64,000 nucleotides of DNA from contig JBOZRQ010000017.1 in the NCBI GenBank assembly GCA_050789255.1, positions 1-64,000 of the forward strand, read 5' to 3'. This DNA is from JBOZRQ01 sp050789255 (GTDB taxonomy: Bacteria > Bacillota > Sulfobacillia > Symbiobacteriales > Symbiobacteriaceae). Numbering within the stretch: the first letter of the stretch is position 1; every line of letters begins with the position of its first letter. The notes under the pieces were generated by a model, which ran no database searches, was not told the origin of the DNA, and saw only the letters and a program-made list of their open reading frames with translations. Shown here one piece after another: positions 15,565 through 23,530 of the stretch. The translations under genes were made by a program, and so were the position numbers.

Positions 15565-16520
15565 TTGACCATAGCAAAGCGGGCCTGACCGACGGGCAGG
15601 CCCTGACCATCTACCGCTGGATGCTGCTGGCACGGCGGCTGGACGAACGGCTGGCGAACCTGCAGCGCAGCGGAGCGATCCCCCTGGCTGTGTCAAGCCG
15701 CGGCCATGAGGCGGCGCAGGTGGGCGCCGCCCTGGCCTTCACGCCGGGGAAGGACTGGTGGTTTCCCTACTACCGGGACCTGGCCGCCGTGCTGGTCGCG
15801 GGATCGACGCCCCTGGACCTGATGCTCTCCTCCTTCGGCCGCGCCAGCGACCCGGCCTCGGGCGGGCGCCAGACTCCCTACAACTGGGGGAACCGGGTCT
15901 TGAACATCGTCGCGCGGTCGGCCCCGGTGGGCGTGCAGGTGCCCCAGGCAGCGGGGGTTGCGCTGGCGGCCCGGCTCCGGGGCGATCCGATCGCGGTGTA
16001 CTGCAGCTTCGGGGAGGGCGCCGCCTCCCAGGGCGACTTTCACGAGGGGCTCAACTATGCGGCGCTCTATAAGGTCCCGGTGCTCTTCGTCTGCCAGAAC
16101 AACGGGTGGGCGATCTCTGTACCACAGGAGCGCCAAACCGCTGGGGGCTCTGTGGCCAGCCGGGCGGCGGGCTACGGGATTCCCGGCATCCTGCTGGACG
16201 GAACCGATCCGTTCGCTGTGTACCAGGGCGCCCGCGGGGCGGTTCAGCGGGCTCGCGCGGGGGAGGGGCCGTCCCTGCTCGAACTGAGGGTCCCCCGGCT
16301 GGACCCGCACACCTGCGATGACAACCACCGTACCTATCGGCCGGCCGAGGAGCTGGCGGGCCTGCCACTCCAGGACCCCTTGCCGCGGGTCCGCTCCTAC
16401 CTGCTACAGGCCCATCTCCTGACCGAGGAAGGGGAGGAGCAGATGGAGTTGGCCATCCGGGCAGAGATCGACCAGGCAGAGGAGTCGGCGCGGGCAGCCC
16501 CGCCAGCAGTTCCGGACTAG
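15543..16520 (+). CDS. 2-oxoacid dehydrogenase E1 component, alpha subunit (lone)
   Basis: 325 residues. The thiamine diphosphate motif runs from FGEGAASQGDFHE (about 155) to CQNNGWAISVP (about 180-192); earlier SRGHEAAQVGAAL and YYRDLAAVLVAGSTP are standard for branched-chain or pyruvate E1-alpha. In the family this subunit decarboxylates a 2-oxoacid only together with E1-beta, which is not present beside it. The GTG start is within the end of the GNAT gene, so the two are coupled. Possible partner proteins must be encoded elsewhere, or the subunit has a changed role. Confidence 0.82.
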   Translation: MPDQTPVIDHSKAGLTDGQALTIYRWMLLARRLDERLANLQRSGAIPLAVSSRGHEAAQVGAALAFTPGKDWWFPYYRDLAAVLVAGSTPLDLMLSSFGRASDPASGGRQTPYNWGNRVLNIVARSAPVGVQVPQAAGVALAARLRGDPIAVYCSFGEGAASQGDFHEGLNYAALYKVPVLFVCQNNGWAISVPQERQTAGGSVASRAAGYGIPGILLDGTDPFAVYQGARGAVQRARAGEGPSLLELRVPRLDPHTCDDNHRTYRPAEELAGLPLQDPLPRVRSYLLQAHLLTEEGEEQMELAIRAEIDQAEESARAAPPAVPD

Positions 16521-16954
16521 ATTGTGTTTGCCCTGTGCATGCTCCCGCACACACTCGTGTAGGGGGCGTTTCACCATCTGCTGGCTGCGTGCACGAGACT
16601 TGTTGGGTATGTGCCCGGTCCATGTCCGAATGTGAAGGGGATGTGTACGAGATATTTTTCACCGCAGATTTCGCTGATTTCGGGATTGCGCAGATCGGGT
16701 TTTTGGGGGCAGACTCCGGAAGACAAGTACCTGTCTTCTCCAAGACCGCTCACGTTGGAACTCATCGATTGGAGCTTATGGCATCTGGGCTCGTCGTCTG
16801 GGTAATCCGATAATCAGCGTCATCCGCGGTAAAATGCCGGTTTCCCGTTACCCCAGCCACATTCGCTCCCGCCCTCATACGCATCGATGTGCGCTTGCAA
16901 GGGTTGATGAGGCGGAGAGGGCAGGAGCGAAGGTCGCTCCCGCCCTCTTTTTCG
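16521..16954. other. intergenic region with dispersed-type inverted repeat and hairpins
   Basis: ACCGCAGATTTCGCTGATT (16661-16679) is an imperfect inverted match (15 of 19) of AATCAGCGTCATCCGCGGT (16812-16830). Between them GAAGACA/TGTCTTC form a small stem near 16712-16738. At 16917-16951 a long stem built of GAGGGC, GGAGCGA and their complements ends in five T on the plus strand; TCGCTCCCGCCCTC is also repeated at about 16864. No gene is supported. Confidence 0.6.
16917..16951 (+). terminator. terminator-like hairpin between convergent genes
   Basis: GAGGGC-A-GGAGCGA pairs with TCGCTCC-C-GCCCTC across a 3-nt loop, one A.C mismatch, followed by TTTTT on the plus strand. It lies just after the stop of the minus-strand E2 gene, so it may serve both directions. 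Confidence 0.65.
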
Positions 16955-17704
16955 CTAAAACGTGCAGGTCTCGAGAATCTCTTTGACCTTGCCCACGAAG
17001 GTCGTCATGTCCCCACCGTCCACGGCTTTGTGGTCAGCGGTGAGCGCCAGGTACATGATGGGGCGCGCCTCCACGCGATCGCCCTCGGTGACCACCGGGC
17101 GCTTCTTGATCGCCTCAAAGGCCAAAATGCCGGTGTTGGGCGGCTTGATCGTCGGCGTACCGAACAGGGTGGACCCGTACCGCCCTGTATTGGTGATGAC
17201 GAACGTGGCATCGATCGGGGCGATTCGCCCGGACCTGGCTTGCTGTGCGAGCGCTTCGATCTCGGCTGAAAGCTGGGGGACGCTCTTGGACTCGGCGTTC
17301 GCAACGGCTGGAATCATGACGACGCCAGGTGCTTGCGTGGCAATGCCCAGGTTGATGAAGCGCGGGATGACATAGCCCCTGGGCGTGTAGACGGAGTTCA
17401 TAATGGGGAGGGCCTGGAGCGCTTTTACGGTCGCCCGGGCAAAGAGGGCGGTGTAGCTGATCGGCACCCCCCCACGCCCCGCCGCGGCTTTGGCCGCTTC
17501 GTACAGGCGCTGCAGGTTGGTGGAGTCCACTTCGGCGACAACTGTCACCGGGGCCGTGGTCTGCCGCATGTAGTCCAAGTTCCGGGCGGCGCTGTGCCTG
17601 GCCGGATGGATGGGCGCCGTGACGAACTGCGGACCGGGGGCGCCCATGGCCAGCGGGTTCTCTGCTGTTGCGCCTGGATACATGGCCTGGTTCAGGGTGA
17701 TCAC
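16955..17704 (-). CDS. stand-alone E2 acyltransferase catalytic core
   Basis: 249 residues, only the catalytic domain of dihydrolipoamide acyltransferases; no lipoyl domain and no E1/E3-binding domain. Recognisable parts are VTVVAEVDSTNLQRLYEAAK, FINLGIATQAPGVVMIPAV, FVITNTGRYGS and the active-site DHKAVDGGD near residue 224 (family DHRxxDG). Without a lipoyl arm it could not work in a normal 2-oxoacid dehydrogenase in cis; it may take acyl groups from CoA or from a separate lipoyl protein. The GTG start lies 8 nt after the aroF stop, with no strong binding site, suggesting coupling. Confidence 0.8.
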   Translation of the reverse strand: MITLNQAMYPGATAENPLAMGAPGPQFVTAPIHPARHSAARNLDYMRQTTAPVTVVAEVDSTNLQRLYEAAKAAAGRGGVPISYTALFARATVKALQALPIMNSVYTPRGYVIPRFINLGIATQAPGVVMIPAVANAESKSVPQLSAEIEALAQQARSGRIAPIDATFVITNTGRYGSTLFGTPTIKPPNTGILAFEAIKKRPVVTEGDRVEARPIMYLALTADHKAVDGGDMTTFVGKVKEILETCTF

Positions 17705-17712
17705 CTACCGCG

Positions 17713-18522
17713 TTAGCTTGTTCGGGCCGAACCCAGCCTGAGGTCGGCCATGAGGCTGGCAAATTCGGCGGTGCTGAGCGATTGGGCGCCATCGCTGAGG
17801 GCGTTGTCGGGATCCGGGTGCACCTCGACCATGATGCCGTCCAGGCCCGCGGCCAGCGCAGCCCTGGTCATGGGGGCGATCAGCTCGCGGCGCCCGGTCC
17901 CGTGGCTGGGGTCTACGATGACGGGAAGATGCGTCTGCGCCTTGGCTGCCACGGCCGAGGCCAGGTCCAGGGTGAACCGGGTGTGAGGCTCGAAGGTGCG
18001 GATGCCGCGCTCGCACAGCACCACCCGGTCGTTTCCCAGGCTGACGATGTATTCGGCCGCGTGTAGCCACTCGTTGAGCGTTGCGGCGGGACCTCGCTTA
18101 AGGAGCACGGGTTTGGCGGTCTTCCCGAGGGCTTTGAGGAGGCGGAAGTTCTGCATGTTGCGGGCGCCGACCTGCAGCATGTCGGCGTATGTGGATACGA
18201 GCTCAACATCGCCGCTATCGAGCACCTCGGTCACGATCGGAAGCCCGGTGATCGAGCGCACGTGCGCCAGCAGCCTCAGCCCCTCTTCCTCCAGCCCCTG
18301 GAAGGCGTAGGGAGAGGTGCGCGGCTTGTAGGCCCCGCCCCTGAACATGTGCGCCCCGGCCTCCAGCACGGAGAGCCCCGCCTGCCTGGCCTGTGTTACC
18401 GATTCCACCGCGCAGGGTCCGGCAATGACGACAGGCCTGCCGCCACCGATAACGCAGCCAGGTGCCACCTCAACCGGGTGCGTCTTTCCCGCGTCGACTG
18501 CAACCATCAAGCCGTCAGTCAC
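17713..18522 (-). CDS. aroF: 3-deoxy-7-phosphoheptulonate (DAHP) synthase
   Basis: 269 residues. Condenses phosphoenolpyruvate and erythrose 4-phosphate, the entry step to chorismate. AGPCAVES (34-41), FRGGAYKPRTSPYAFQG (60-76) and VDPSHGTGRRE are diagnostic of the type I-beta (Bacillus/Thermotoga-like, KDO8P synthase-related) class. No ACT, ferredoxin-like or chorismate mutase extension is present, so allosteric control is not expected from this chain alone. The GTG at 18522 follows GGGAGG by 8 nt. It is first in a transcript with the E2 core and near the chorismate-using operon, suggesting a dedicated supply of aromatic precursor. Confidence 0.9.
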   Translation of the reverse strand: MTDGLMVAVDAGKTHPVEVAPGCVIGGGRPVVIAGPCAVESVTQARQAGLSVLEAGAHMFRGGAYKPRTSPYAFQGLEEEGLRLLAHVRSITGLPIVTEVLDSGDVELVSTYADMLQVGARNMQNFRLLKALGKTAKPVLLKRGPAATLNEWLHAAEYIVSLGNDRVVLCERGIRTFEPHTRFTLDLASAVAAKAQTHLPVIVDPSHGTGRRELIAPMTRAALAAGLDGIMVEVHPDPDNALSDGAQSLSTAEFASLMADLRLGSARTS

Positions 18523-18540
18523 GTCCGATACCTCCCAGAA

Positions 18541-18566
18541 ACAGAACACTACACCTTATGTTCTGT
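18541..18566 (-). promoter_or_regulatory. inverted repeat upstream of DAHP synthase
   Basis: ACAGAACA (18541-18548) and TGTTCTGT (18559-18566) are perfect inverted copies separated by 10 bp, ending about 4 nt before the ribosome binding site of the gene. It is suitable for a dimeric regulator or a leader hairpin. Confidence 0.55.
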
Positions 18567-18581
18567 GGGACCCGCGAGTGC

Positions 18582-18622
18582 AAAAAACCCCCGCCACCCT
18601 TGCGGGTTTTTGGCGGGGGTTT
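18582..18622 (-). terminator. terminator of the copper operon
   Basis: On the minus strand GGCGGGGGTTT follows AAACCCCCGCC with a 16-nt loop that itself holds AAACCCGC/GCGGGTTT-type pairing; the stem runs into six T. It lies 18 nt after the stop of the CopC-CopD gene. Confidence 0.85.
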
Positions 18623-18639
18623 CGAGGAGCGGTGTCAGG

Positions 18640-20253
18640 TTATTGCACGGTGACGCTAAAGGTGTGCCGGACCTCCTGGCCGCCTTTGGTGAGCACGACG
18701 ACCTCCACCTGCCAGGCTCCAGGCATGCCGAAGACCAGCGGCTCGCTCAGGTAGACCCCGGGGGCGGTCTCCTTGGCGTCCAGGTTCTGCAGGCCCATGT
18801 CATGCTCCGGCATGCGCACCCGCAGACCGGCGCTCGCCTCGGTGATCGGCGTGCCGTCGTGGCTGTGCAGCTCAATGGTCGGGGTGTTCATCCCCAGCTT
18901 TGCCGGGGTGATGGACAGCTTGATCATCATCGTCTCCAGGTGCGCCATCTCCGAGAACGGCCCGGCCTTGGCCAGAATCTCCGCCTGCGCCGGCGGGACG
19001 CTGGAGAGGAAGCCGGCGGCGCCAACGATCGCGACCATTAGCGCCAGCTCGCCCCAGACCGCCCACCTGAACTGGGTGTGCCCCTTGCGCACCATATTGT
19101 AGGCGCCAAGGGCCAACAGCGGCACCAGCAGGGCCAGCTTGATCACCAGCGACCTGCCGTAGGTCGTGGTGGTGAGCGCCTCGAGGTTCGGCAGGTGGAG
19201 GAAGGCGCCGTACAGGCCGGTTGCCGCCAGCAGCAGCACGGCCACGGTGGCGACCCGGGTGAAGCGCAGGATTGTGGGGTTCAAGAGGGCGCCGCGGTCG
19301 ACGGCGTTCAGCCCGGGCAGCACCAGAGCGAAACCGGCGAGGCCGCCCACCCAGGGCGCCGCCGCCAGAAGATGGGCGTAGTCGGCAACCACCGGCAGGC
19401 TCTCCTGGGTGGCCATGGCGTGGCTTTGCAGGCTCAGCGTCAGAAGCAGGCCCGCCCCGGGCAGCAGCGCCAGCGCCCGGCTCCAACCTGCGGTGAAACG
19501 CCGGGCATAGACCAGGACCGCCCCAGCCAGCAAGGCAAGGACCGAGCGCGCCAGCCAGAGCTGGCCGGTGCGGGTGCCCGTGGCCGCCTGAGCCAGCAGC
19601 CCAGCGGAGAACTCCTCGCCCGAGGCCCGCACCGCGTAGACCCCCAGCTCGCCAAGCCCGGACAACAGCAGCAGGCCGGCCAGGGCCGTTCCGACCACCC
19701 GCAGGGAGGCCGGAAGCCGCTGCACGCCGCCCAGGGGAACCCAGACCAACAGCAGGAAGGCGGGGAGCCCGGCCAGCAGGAGCGAGAGCCACTGGGTCAG
19801 GCCATGCAGCAGGCTGGCCGGCACGGAGACAACGGCCCCGTTGGCGGCGGGCGCCCCGGTGGGCGCCGTCACGGCGGTGCCCACCGAGAAGGCGAGCGTA
19901 CCCTGCACGGGATGGCCGTCCAGCGAGGTGACCCGGTAGGTCACGGTGTAGAGCCCCTGGCCGACGGGCTTCAGGTTGGCGACCAGCCGGCTCTTGTCCA
20001 GCGGATCAACCCGGCCATCGCCCACATCGACGCGGGCGCCCGCGCTGTCGCGCACTTGCACGGGGACGAACTCGGCGGCGACGGGCTCATTGAACCGAAT
20101 CTCCACCATGGTAGGCGCCTGCTCCAGCACGGCCCCGTTGTGGGGATTGCTGCTGCTGAGAACGGCGTGGGCCTCGGCCCGGCCGGCGGGCAGGAGCAGT
20201 GCTCCCGCCAGAACCAGCAGCAGGCCGAGGCTCGTCAGAATCAATCGCTTCAT
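18640..20253 (-). CDS. ycnJ: CopC-CopD copper transport fusion (YcnJ-like)
   Basis: 537 residues. Signal peptide to about residue 28 (cleavage after AEA) leaves His29 at the mature N-terminus, a usual CopC copper ligand. CopC domain to about residue 128 (MVEIRFNEPVAAEFVPVQV, YRVTSLDGHPVQGTLAFSV), then eight or so helices of the CopD domain (about 150-430), and a C-terminal YtkA-like beta domain (about 435-537) with HDG and MPEHDM. In Bacillus the fused YcnJ imports copper under copper limitation. Distance to ycnI is 11 nt, so they form one operon. Confidence 0.9.
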   Translation of the reverse strand: MKRLILTSLGLLLVLAGALLLPAGRAEAHAVLSSSNPHNGAVLEQAPTMVEIRFNEPVAAEFVPVQVRDSAGARVDVGDGRVDPLDKSRLVANLKPVGQGLYTVTYRVTSLDGHPVQGTLAFSVGTAVTAPTGAPAANGAVVSVPASLLHGLTQWLSLLLAGLPAFLLLVWVPLGGVQRLPASLRVVGTALAGLLLLSGLGELGVYAVRASGEEFSAGLLAQAATGTRTGQLWLARSVLALLAGAVLVYARRFTAGWSRALALLPGAGLLLTLSLQSHAMATQESLPVVADYAHLLAAAPWVGGLAGFALVLPGLNAVDRGALLNPTILRFTRVATVAVLLLAATGLYGAFLHLPNLEALTTTTYGRSLVIKLALLVPLLALGAYNMVRKGHTQFRWAVWGELALMVAIVGAAGFLSSVPPAQAEILAKAGPFSEMAHLETMMIKLSITPAKLGMNTPTIELHSHDGTPITEASAGLRVRMPEHDMGLQNLDAKETAPGVYLSEPLVFGMPGAWQVEVVVLTKGGQEVRHTFSVTVQ

Positions 20254-20264
20254 AGGGCGTGTCC

Positions 20265-20912
20265 CTACTTCCTCCGAAGGGCGATGATGAGGGCGCCGGC
20301 GCCGAGCAGCAGACCGCCGTAAGCGGCAGCCGTGGTGATCGGGCTAGTGGCGGCGGGAGCCGGGGCCGGAGCGGAAGCAGCGGGGGTGGCAGGCGTGGCG
20401 GGAGCCGGGGCGGGGGTGGTGGGCTGGCCATGGTCGTCGGTGGTGGCAGCGGCAGCCTTTACCTCCATGACCGAGGCCGGGGTATTGGCATCAGACGGTC
20501 CGGCCCAGGCGACGGTCTCCCCATCCTCATAGGTCTGGTAGACCTTCCAGGCGTACTTGCCGGCCTTCTCGGCGGACTTGCCGGAAAGGGGGAAGTCCTG
20601 GAACTCGCCGGCCAGGACCTTGCCGCCAGAGAAGGTAATGGCGGTCACGGTCTTGCCGTCGGCCGTCTTGGTGAACTCGTACTTCCAGCCGGGCACCGGC
20701 TGGACCCGGGAGACGGCGAAGCCCTCCGGAATCTCCACCTTGACCTGCGTGGTGGCGGTGGTCTTCTCATTGGGTACCCGCAGAATGAAGACCTCGTAGC
20801 TGTTGGCGTTTACGCTCTTGGGCTGCACCGTCGCGTGGGCGCTGGCAAGGCCGGCCATGGCGAACAGGGAGCTCAGCGCGAGCAAGGTCGTAATAATACC
20901 TTTCTTAAACAT
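20265..20912 (-). CDS. ycnI: YcnI family copper-binding protein (DUF1775)
   Basis: 215 residues. Signal peptide to Ala25 (LASA cleavage), then His26 at the mature N-terminus and ATVQPKSVNANSYEVF, the start of the DUF1775 domain, whose mono-histidine brace binds Cu(II) in YcnI. The domain ends near residue 160 (YQTYEDGETVAWAGPSDA); an Ala/Pro-rich linker and one C-terminal helix with RRK anchor it to the membrane. It likely hands copper to the YcnJ-like protein encoded next. Ribosome binding site AGGAGG is part of a possible hairpin at 20920-20948. Confidence 0.9.
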   Translation of the reverse strand: MFKKGIITTLLALSSLFAMAGLASAHATVQPKSVNANSYEVFILRVPNEKTTATTQVKVEIPEGFAVSRVQPVPGWKYEFTKTADGKTVTAITFSGGKVLAGEFQDFPLSGKSAEKAGKYAWKVYQTYEDGETVAWAGPSDANTPASVMEVKAAAATTDDHGQPTTPAPAPATPATPAASAPAPAPAATSPITTAAAYGGLLLGAGALIIALRRK

Positions 20913-20919
20913 TGTGATC

Positions 20920-20948
20920 CTCCTTGTTGTACAGCACAGTTCAAGGAG
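20920..20948 (-). promoter_or_regulatory. hairpin that can cover the ycnI ribosome binding site
   Basis: CTCCTTG and CAAGGAG form a 7-bp stem with a 15-nt loop; on the minus strand the 3' arm contains the AAGGAGG-type site of ycnI. Pairing would hide it. Confidence 0.45.
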
Positions 20949-20991
20949 TATGATGAGCTATTCGGAGCATGGCCACAATGACCCAAAAGGG

Positions 20992-21648
20992 CTATCTGCT
21001 GGAACCGGTGTCCAGACCCATGCGCTTGGCATAGACCGCCAGTTCGACGCGGTTCTTCACGTGCAGCTTCTGGATGATATTCTTGAGGTGATTTTTGACC
21101 GTCTGCTCGCTGATGGAGAGCGTCTCAGCGATCTCACGGTTGGTCATGGCCCGGGAAACGAGGCCGAGCACCTCCGTCTCGCGATCGGTCAGGCGCAGGT
21201 CAATGGCTTCGGAGGCGGGGGGTTCGGGCGAGCTCATCTCGGAGAGGATCTTGCGGGCGATCTCCTTGGGGACGGCCCAGTGACCCTGCGCGAAGCCCTG
21301 CAGATAGGTGACCCAGTCGCTGGGATCGAGGCTTTTGAGCAGATAGCCCTGCGCCCCGCTGCGGACCGCCTCGAAAAGGTCCCCGGCGTCGTCCGACACG
21401 GTCAGGATCACCACCACGGTCTGGGGCGCCACCCGCTTGATCAGCCTGGTCGCCAGCAGTCCGTCGCACCTGGGCATGTTGATATCCATCAGCACCATGG
21501 CGGGGTTCAGCTGTTTGACCATGTGGAGCGCCTCCTGGCCGTCGCGGGCCTCGCCGACGATCTCAAAGTCGGGGTGGCCTGCCAGCACCGAGGCGATGGC
21601 GGAGCGGGCGAGCGGGCTGTCATCTGCCAGCAGCAGTCGGATGCTCAT
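20992..21648 (-). CDS. NarL/LuxR-family response regulator
   Basis: 218 residues. Receiver domain with Asp9, Asp10 and phospho-acceptor Asp55 (VLMDINMP), Lys near 104 (LLKSLD); LuxR-type helix-turn-helix at about 152-206 (LTDRETEVLGLVSRAMTNREIAETL). It partners with the histidine kinase encoded just upstream, which it overlaps by 4 nt. The copper genes ycnI and ycnJ follow after 79 bp on the same strand, so copper or envelope state is a reasonable but unproven signal. Confidence 0.9.
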   Translation of the reverse strand: MSIRLLLADDSPLARSAIASVLAGHPDFEIVGEARDGQEALHMVKQLNPAMVLMDINMPRCDGLLATRLIKRVAPQTVVVILTVSDDAGDLFEAVRSGAQGYLLKSLDPSDWVTYLQGFAQGHWAVPKEIARKILSEMSSPEPPASEAIDLRLTDRETEVLGLVSRAMTNREIAETLSISEQTVKNHLKNIIQKLHVKNRVELAVYAKRMGLDTGSSR

Positions 21649-22457
21649 TCGGTTCCAGCCCCCCAGTTAATCGAGATAATGGTGCCCCGCCCGGGGGCTG
21701 CGTCGATCTGCAGGGCGCCGCCGAGCATGCGGGCCCGCTCCTCCATAATCATCAGGCCGAAGCTGTCCGCCTGGGGGCGCCTGGGGTCGAAGCCCCGGCC
21801 GTTATCCCCGATGCGCAGGGCCTGCCGGTCGCAGGAGACGGTCACGGTTGTGGCGCCTCCATGGCGGCTGGCGTTGGTGAGCGCCTCGGCCACGATCGCC
21901 TGCAGGTGCCCCCTGCTCTGGGCGCTCATGGGGGGCACGAACTCCAGGTGCAGGTCGCTGGTCAGGCCGAGCGCCCGGGCGTTCTCGGTCACCGAGCGGC
22001 GCAGCGCCTCGGCGCTGTCCTCGGTCTCGGCCTGCCGCTTCAGATCCGAGATCACCGCCCGGACCTGGTCATAGGCGGCGGCGATCTGTCCTTCCAGCCG
22101 GAGGAGCTCCTCGGCCAGCGCTGGCTCGTCCGTGTGCTGTTCGGCCTCGCGGAGCTTGACCCGCACGTGGAAGAGCGTCTGGGCGACGCTGTCGTGCATC
22201 TCCCGGCCAATGCGGTGCCGCTCAGCCAGCACCGCCGCCTCGGCCCGGGACCGCCCGAGATCCTGTTCGGCCTGACTGATCGTCGAAGCGTAGTAGCGAA
22301 TGAACCAATGAACCGCTCCCGCCACGATCAGGGCGCCGATCAGGTTGCCCCAGTAGTTGTGCGTATACTCCATCCAATGATGGCGAATCGCCTCATAGGT
22401 GAAGACCAGAGCGGCCGGAAAGAGGATCGCCATCCACTGCATATTTTGCCGATTCAC
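21645..22457 (-). CDS. sensor histidine kinase, HisKA_3 type
   Basis: 270 residues. Two N-terminal helices (about 9-24 and 38-55) with a very short external loop containing several histidines (EAIRHHWMEYTHNYW), a coiled segment, then the dimerisation box with His88 in HRIGREMHDSVAQTL and an HATPase_c domain (IVAEALTNASRHGG N-box, DNGRGFD G-box). The lack of a large sensor domain is typical of LiaS/intramembrane-sensing kinases. The GTG start follows GAGGTGA. It phosphorylates the downstream regulator. Confidence 0.9.
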   Translation of the reverse strand: MNRQNMQWMAILFPAALVFTYEAIRHHWMEYTHNYWGNLIGALIVAGAVHWFIRYYASTISQAEQDLGRSRAEAAVLAERHRIGREMHDSVAQTLFHVRVKLREAEQHTDEPALAEELLRLEGQIAAAYDQVRAVISDLKRQAETEDSAEALRRSVTENARALGLTSDLHLEFVPPMSAQSRGHLQAIVAEALTNASRHGGATTVTVSCDRQALRIGDNGRGFDPRRPQADSFGLMIMEERARMLGGALQIDAAPGRGTIISINWGAGTE

Positions 22458-22543
22458 GAACTCACCTCAAGTTTTTATGATAAATCTTCCCGGCGCTGAC
22501 AGCAACGCGGTCGTCGCGCAACAACTGGGGGTTGCACAGACAG

Positions 22544-22572
22544 TTCGCCATCGTAGAAAATAGGAATATAAT
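22544..22572 (+). promoter_or_regulatory. promoter for 22602 gene
   Basis: A perfect TATAAT (22567-22572) is preceded by TTCGCC (22544-22549) with 17-bp spacing; the first gene starts 30 nt downstream. The -35 match is weak. Confidence 0.6.
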
Positions 22573-22601
22573 GCGTAGCCAGTTGACGGAGGTGTACTCC
22601 T

Positions 22602-22865
22602 GTGTCTGAGGTTGATACGATTATGTTATATAGCCCTAAAGGGAAAGCCTATAAGGTAGATACATCGGACCCGACGGCCATTTCGGTGTTTGATGCCGGA
22701 GGCCGGCGCCTGCTGCGAGTCACCCTGAAGGGGATCACCGCCAAGGCGATGATGAAGCGCATCAAGGAGAACATTGAGACCGGCGCCCCGGCCTACCTGG
22801 CCGCCTGGCCGCCGAAGGATGTCGATATGATCCTGACCAGCCACGCCATCGCGTGTGAGCGATAG
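22602..22865 (+). CDS. small hypothetical protein
   Basis: 87 residues, soluble, with VSVFDAGGRRLLRVTLKGITAKAMMKRIKENIETG-like amphipathic middle and no recognised family. The GTG start follows GGAGGTG by 9 nt and a good promoter lies upstream, so expression is likely. It is divergent from the histidine kinase operon and precedes plsY by 61 bp. Confidence 0.65.
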   Translation: MSEVDTIMLYSPKGKAYKVDTSDPTAISVFDAGGRRLLRVTLKGITAKAMMKRIKENIETGAPAYLAAWPPKDVDMILTSHAIACER

Positions 22866-22926
22866 GGTGCAGCTTGCGCTGCGCCCTTTTTGCGTTTGTC
22901 TGCCGCTGTAAGGGGAGGGGTGCCGG

Positions 22927-23523
22927 GTGCTCTGGGCTGTCCTTATCGCGATCGTCTGCTACCTGATCGGATCAATTCCCTTCCCGCTCCTGGTGAGTCG
23001 CTGGGCGAAAGGCATCGACCTGCGTGAGCACGGAAGCGGCAACATGGGCGCCACCAATGCCGCCCGGGTGCTGGGGAAAAAGTGGTTCCCCGTGGTCTTC
23101 GGGCTCGACTTCGCCAAGGGCGCCGTCGCCACCTACCTGGCCCGGCTGCTCCTGCCCCGCCTGGTGGGGCTGGACCCCGAGCTGTCAGCCGCCATCGGCG
23201 GAGCCGCAGCGGTGATTGGCCACTGCTTCCCAATCTACGTTGGCTTTCGGGGCGGCGTGGGCCTCGCTGCCACGGCCGGCGCCCTCGCCCTGGTCTCCCC
23301 GTTCCTCATGCTGAGCAGCGCGGTGGCGATCGCCCTCTTCTGGGTGATCAGCCGCAATATGTACGTCGGTACCGCCGCCGCGGCGGTGCTCTACCCCGTC
23401 ATGGGCTACTACTGGATCCCGTCGGTGCCCGTGGCGGTGGTGATGAGCATCTGGGCGGCGGTGGTCTTCGGGCTGCACTGGAAGGATGTCTCCCGGTGGC
23501 TCGAGAGCCGAAGGGCGGCCTGA
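22927..23523 (+). CDS. plsY: PlsY-like glycerol-3-phosphate acyltransferase, variant motifs
   Basis: 198 residues with five or so helices. Motif 1 is intact (HGSGNMGATNAAR, about 34-46). Motif 2, usually GGKG in a FKGGKGVAT context, is FRGGVGLAAT (about 107-116) with Val in place of Lys. The C-terminal motif 3 region reads LHWKDVSRWLESR where canonical PlsY has HRxNIxRL. Canonical PlsY moves acyl from acyl-phosphate to glycerol 3-phosphate at the membrane. It may be a paralogue with changed substrate. GTG start preceded by GGGGAGGGG. Confidence 0.75.
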   Translation: MLWAVLIAIVCYLIGSIPFPLLVSRWAKGIDLREHGSGNMGATNAARVLGKKWFPVVFGLDFAKGAVATYLARLLLPRLVGLDPELSAAIGGAAAVIGHCFPIYVGFRGGVGLAATAGALALVSPFLMLSSAVAIALFWVISRNMYVGTAAAAVLYPVMGYYWIPSVPVAVVMSIWAAVVFGLHWKDVSRWLESRRAA

Positions 23524-23530
23524 GAGCGAC

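Noticed and set aside
14992..15696. Upstream extension of the cyclase frame on the minus strand
   Set aside because: It runs antisense to the GNAT gene; ATG 14991 with GGAGGTG explains the start.
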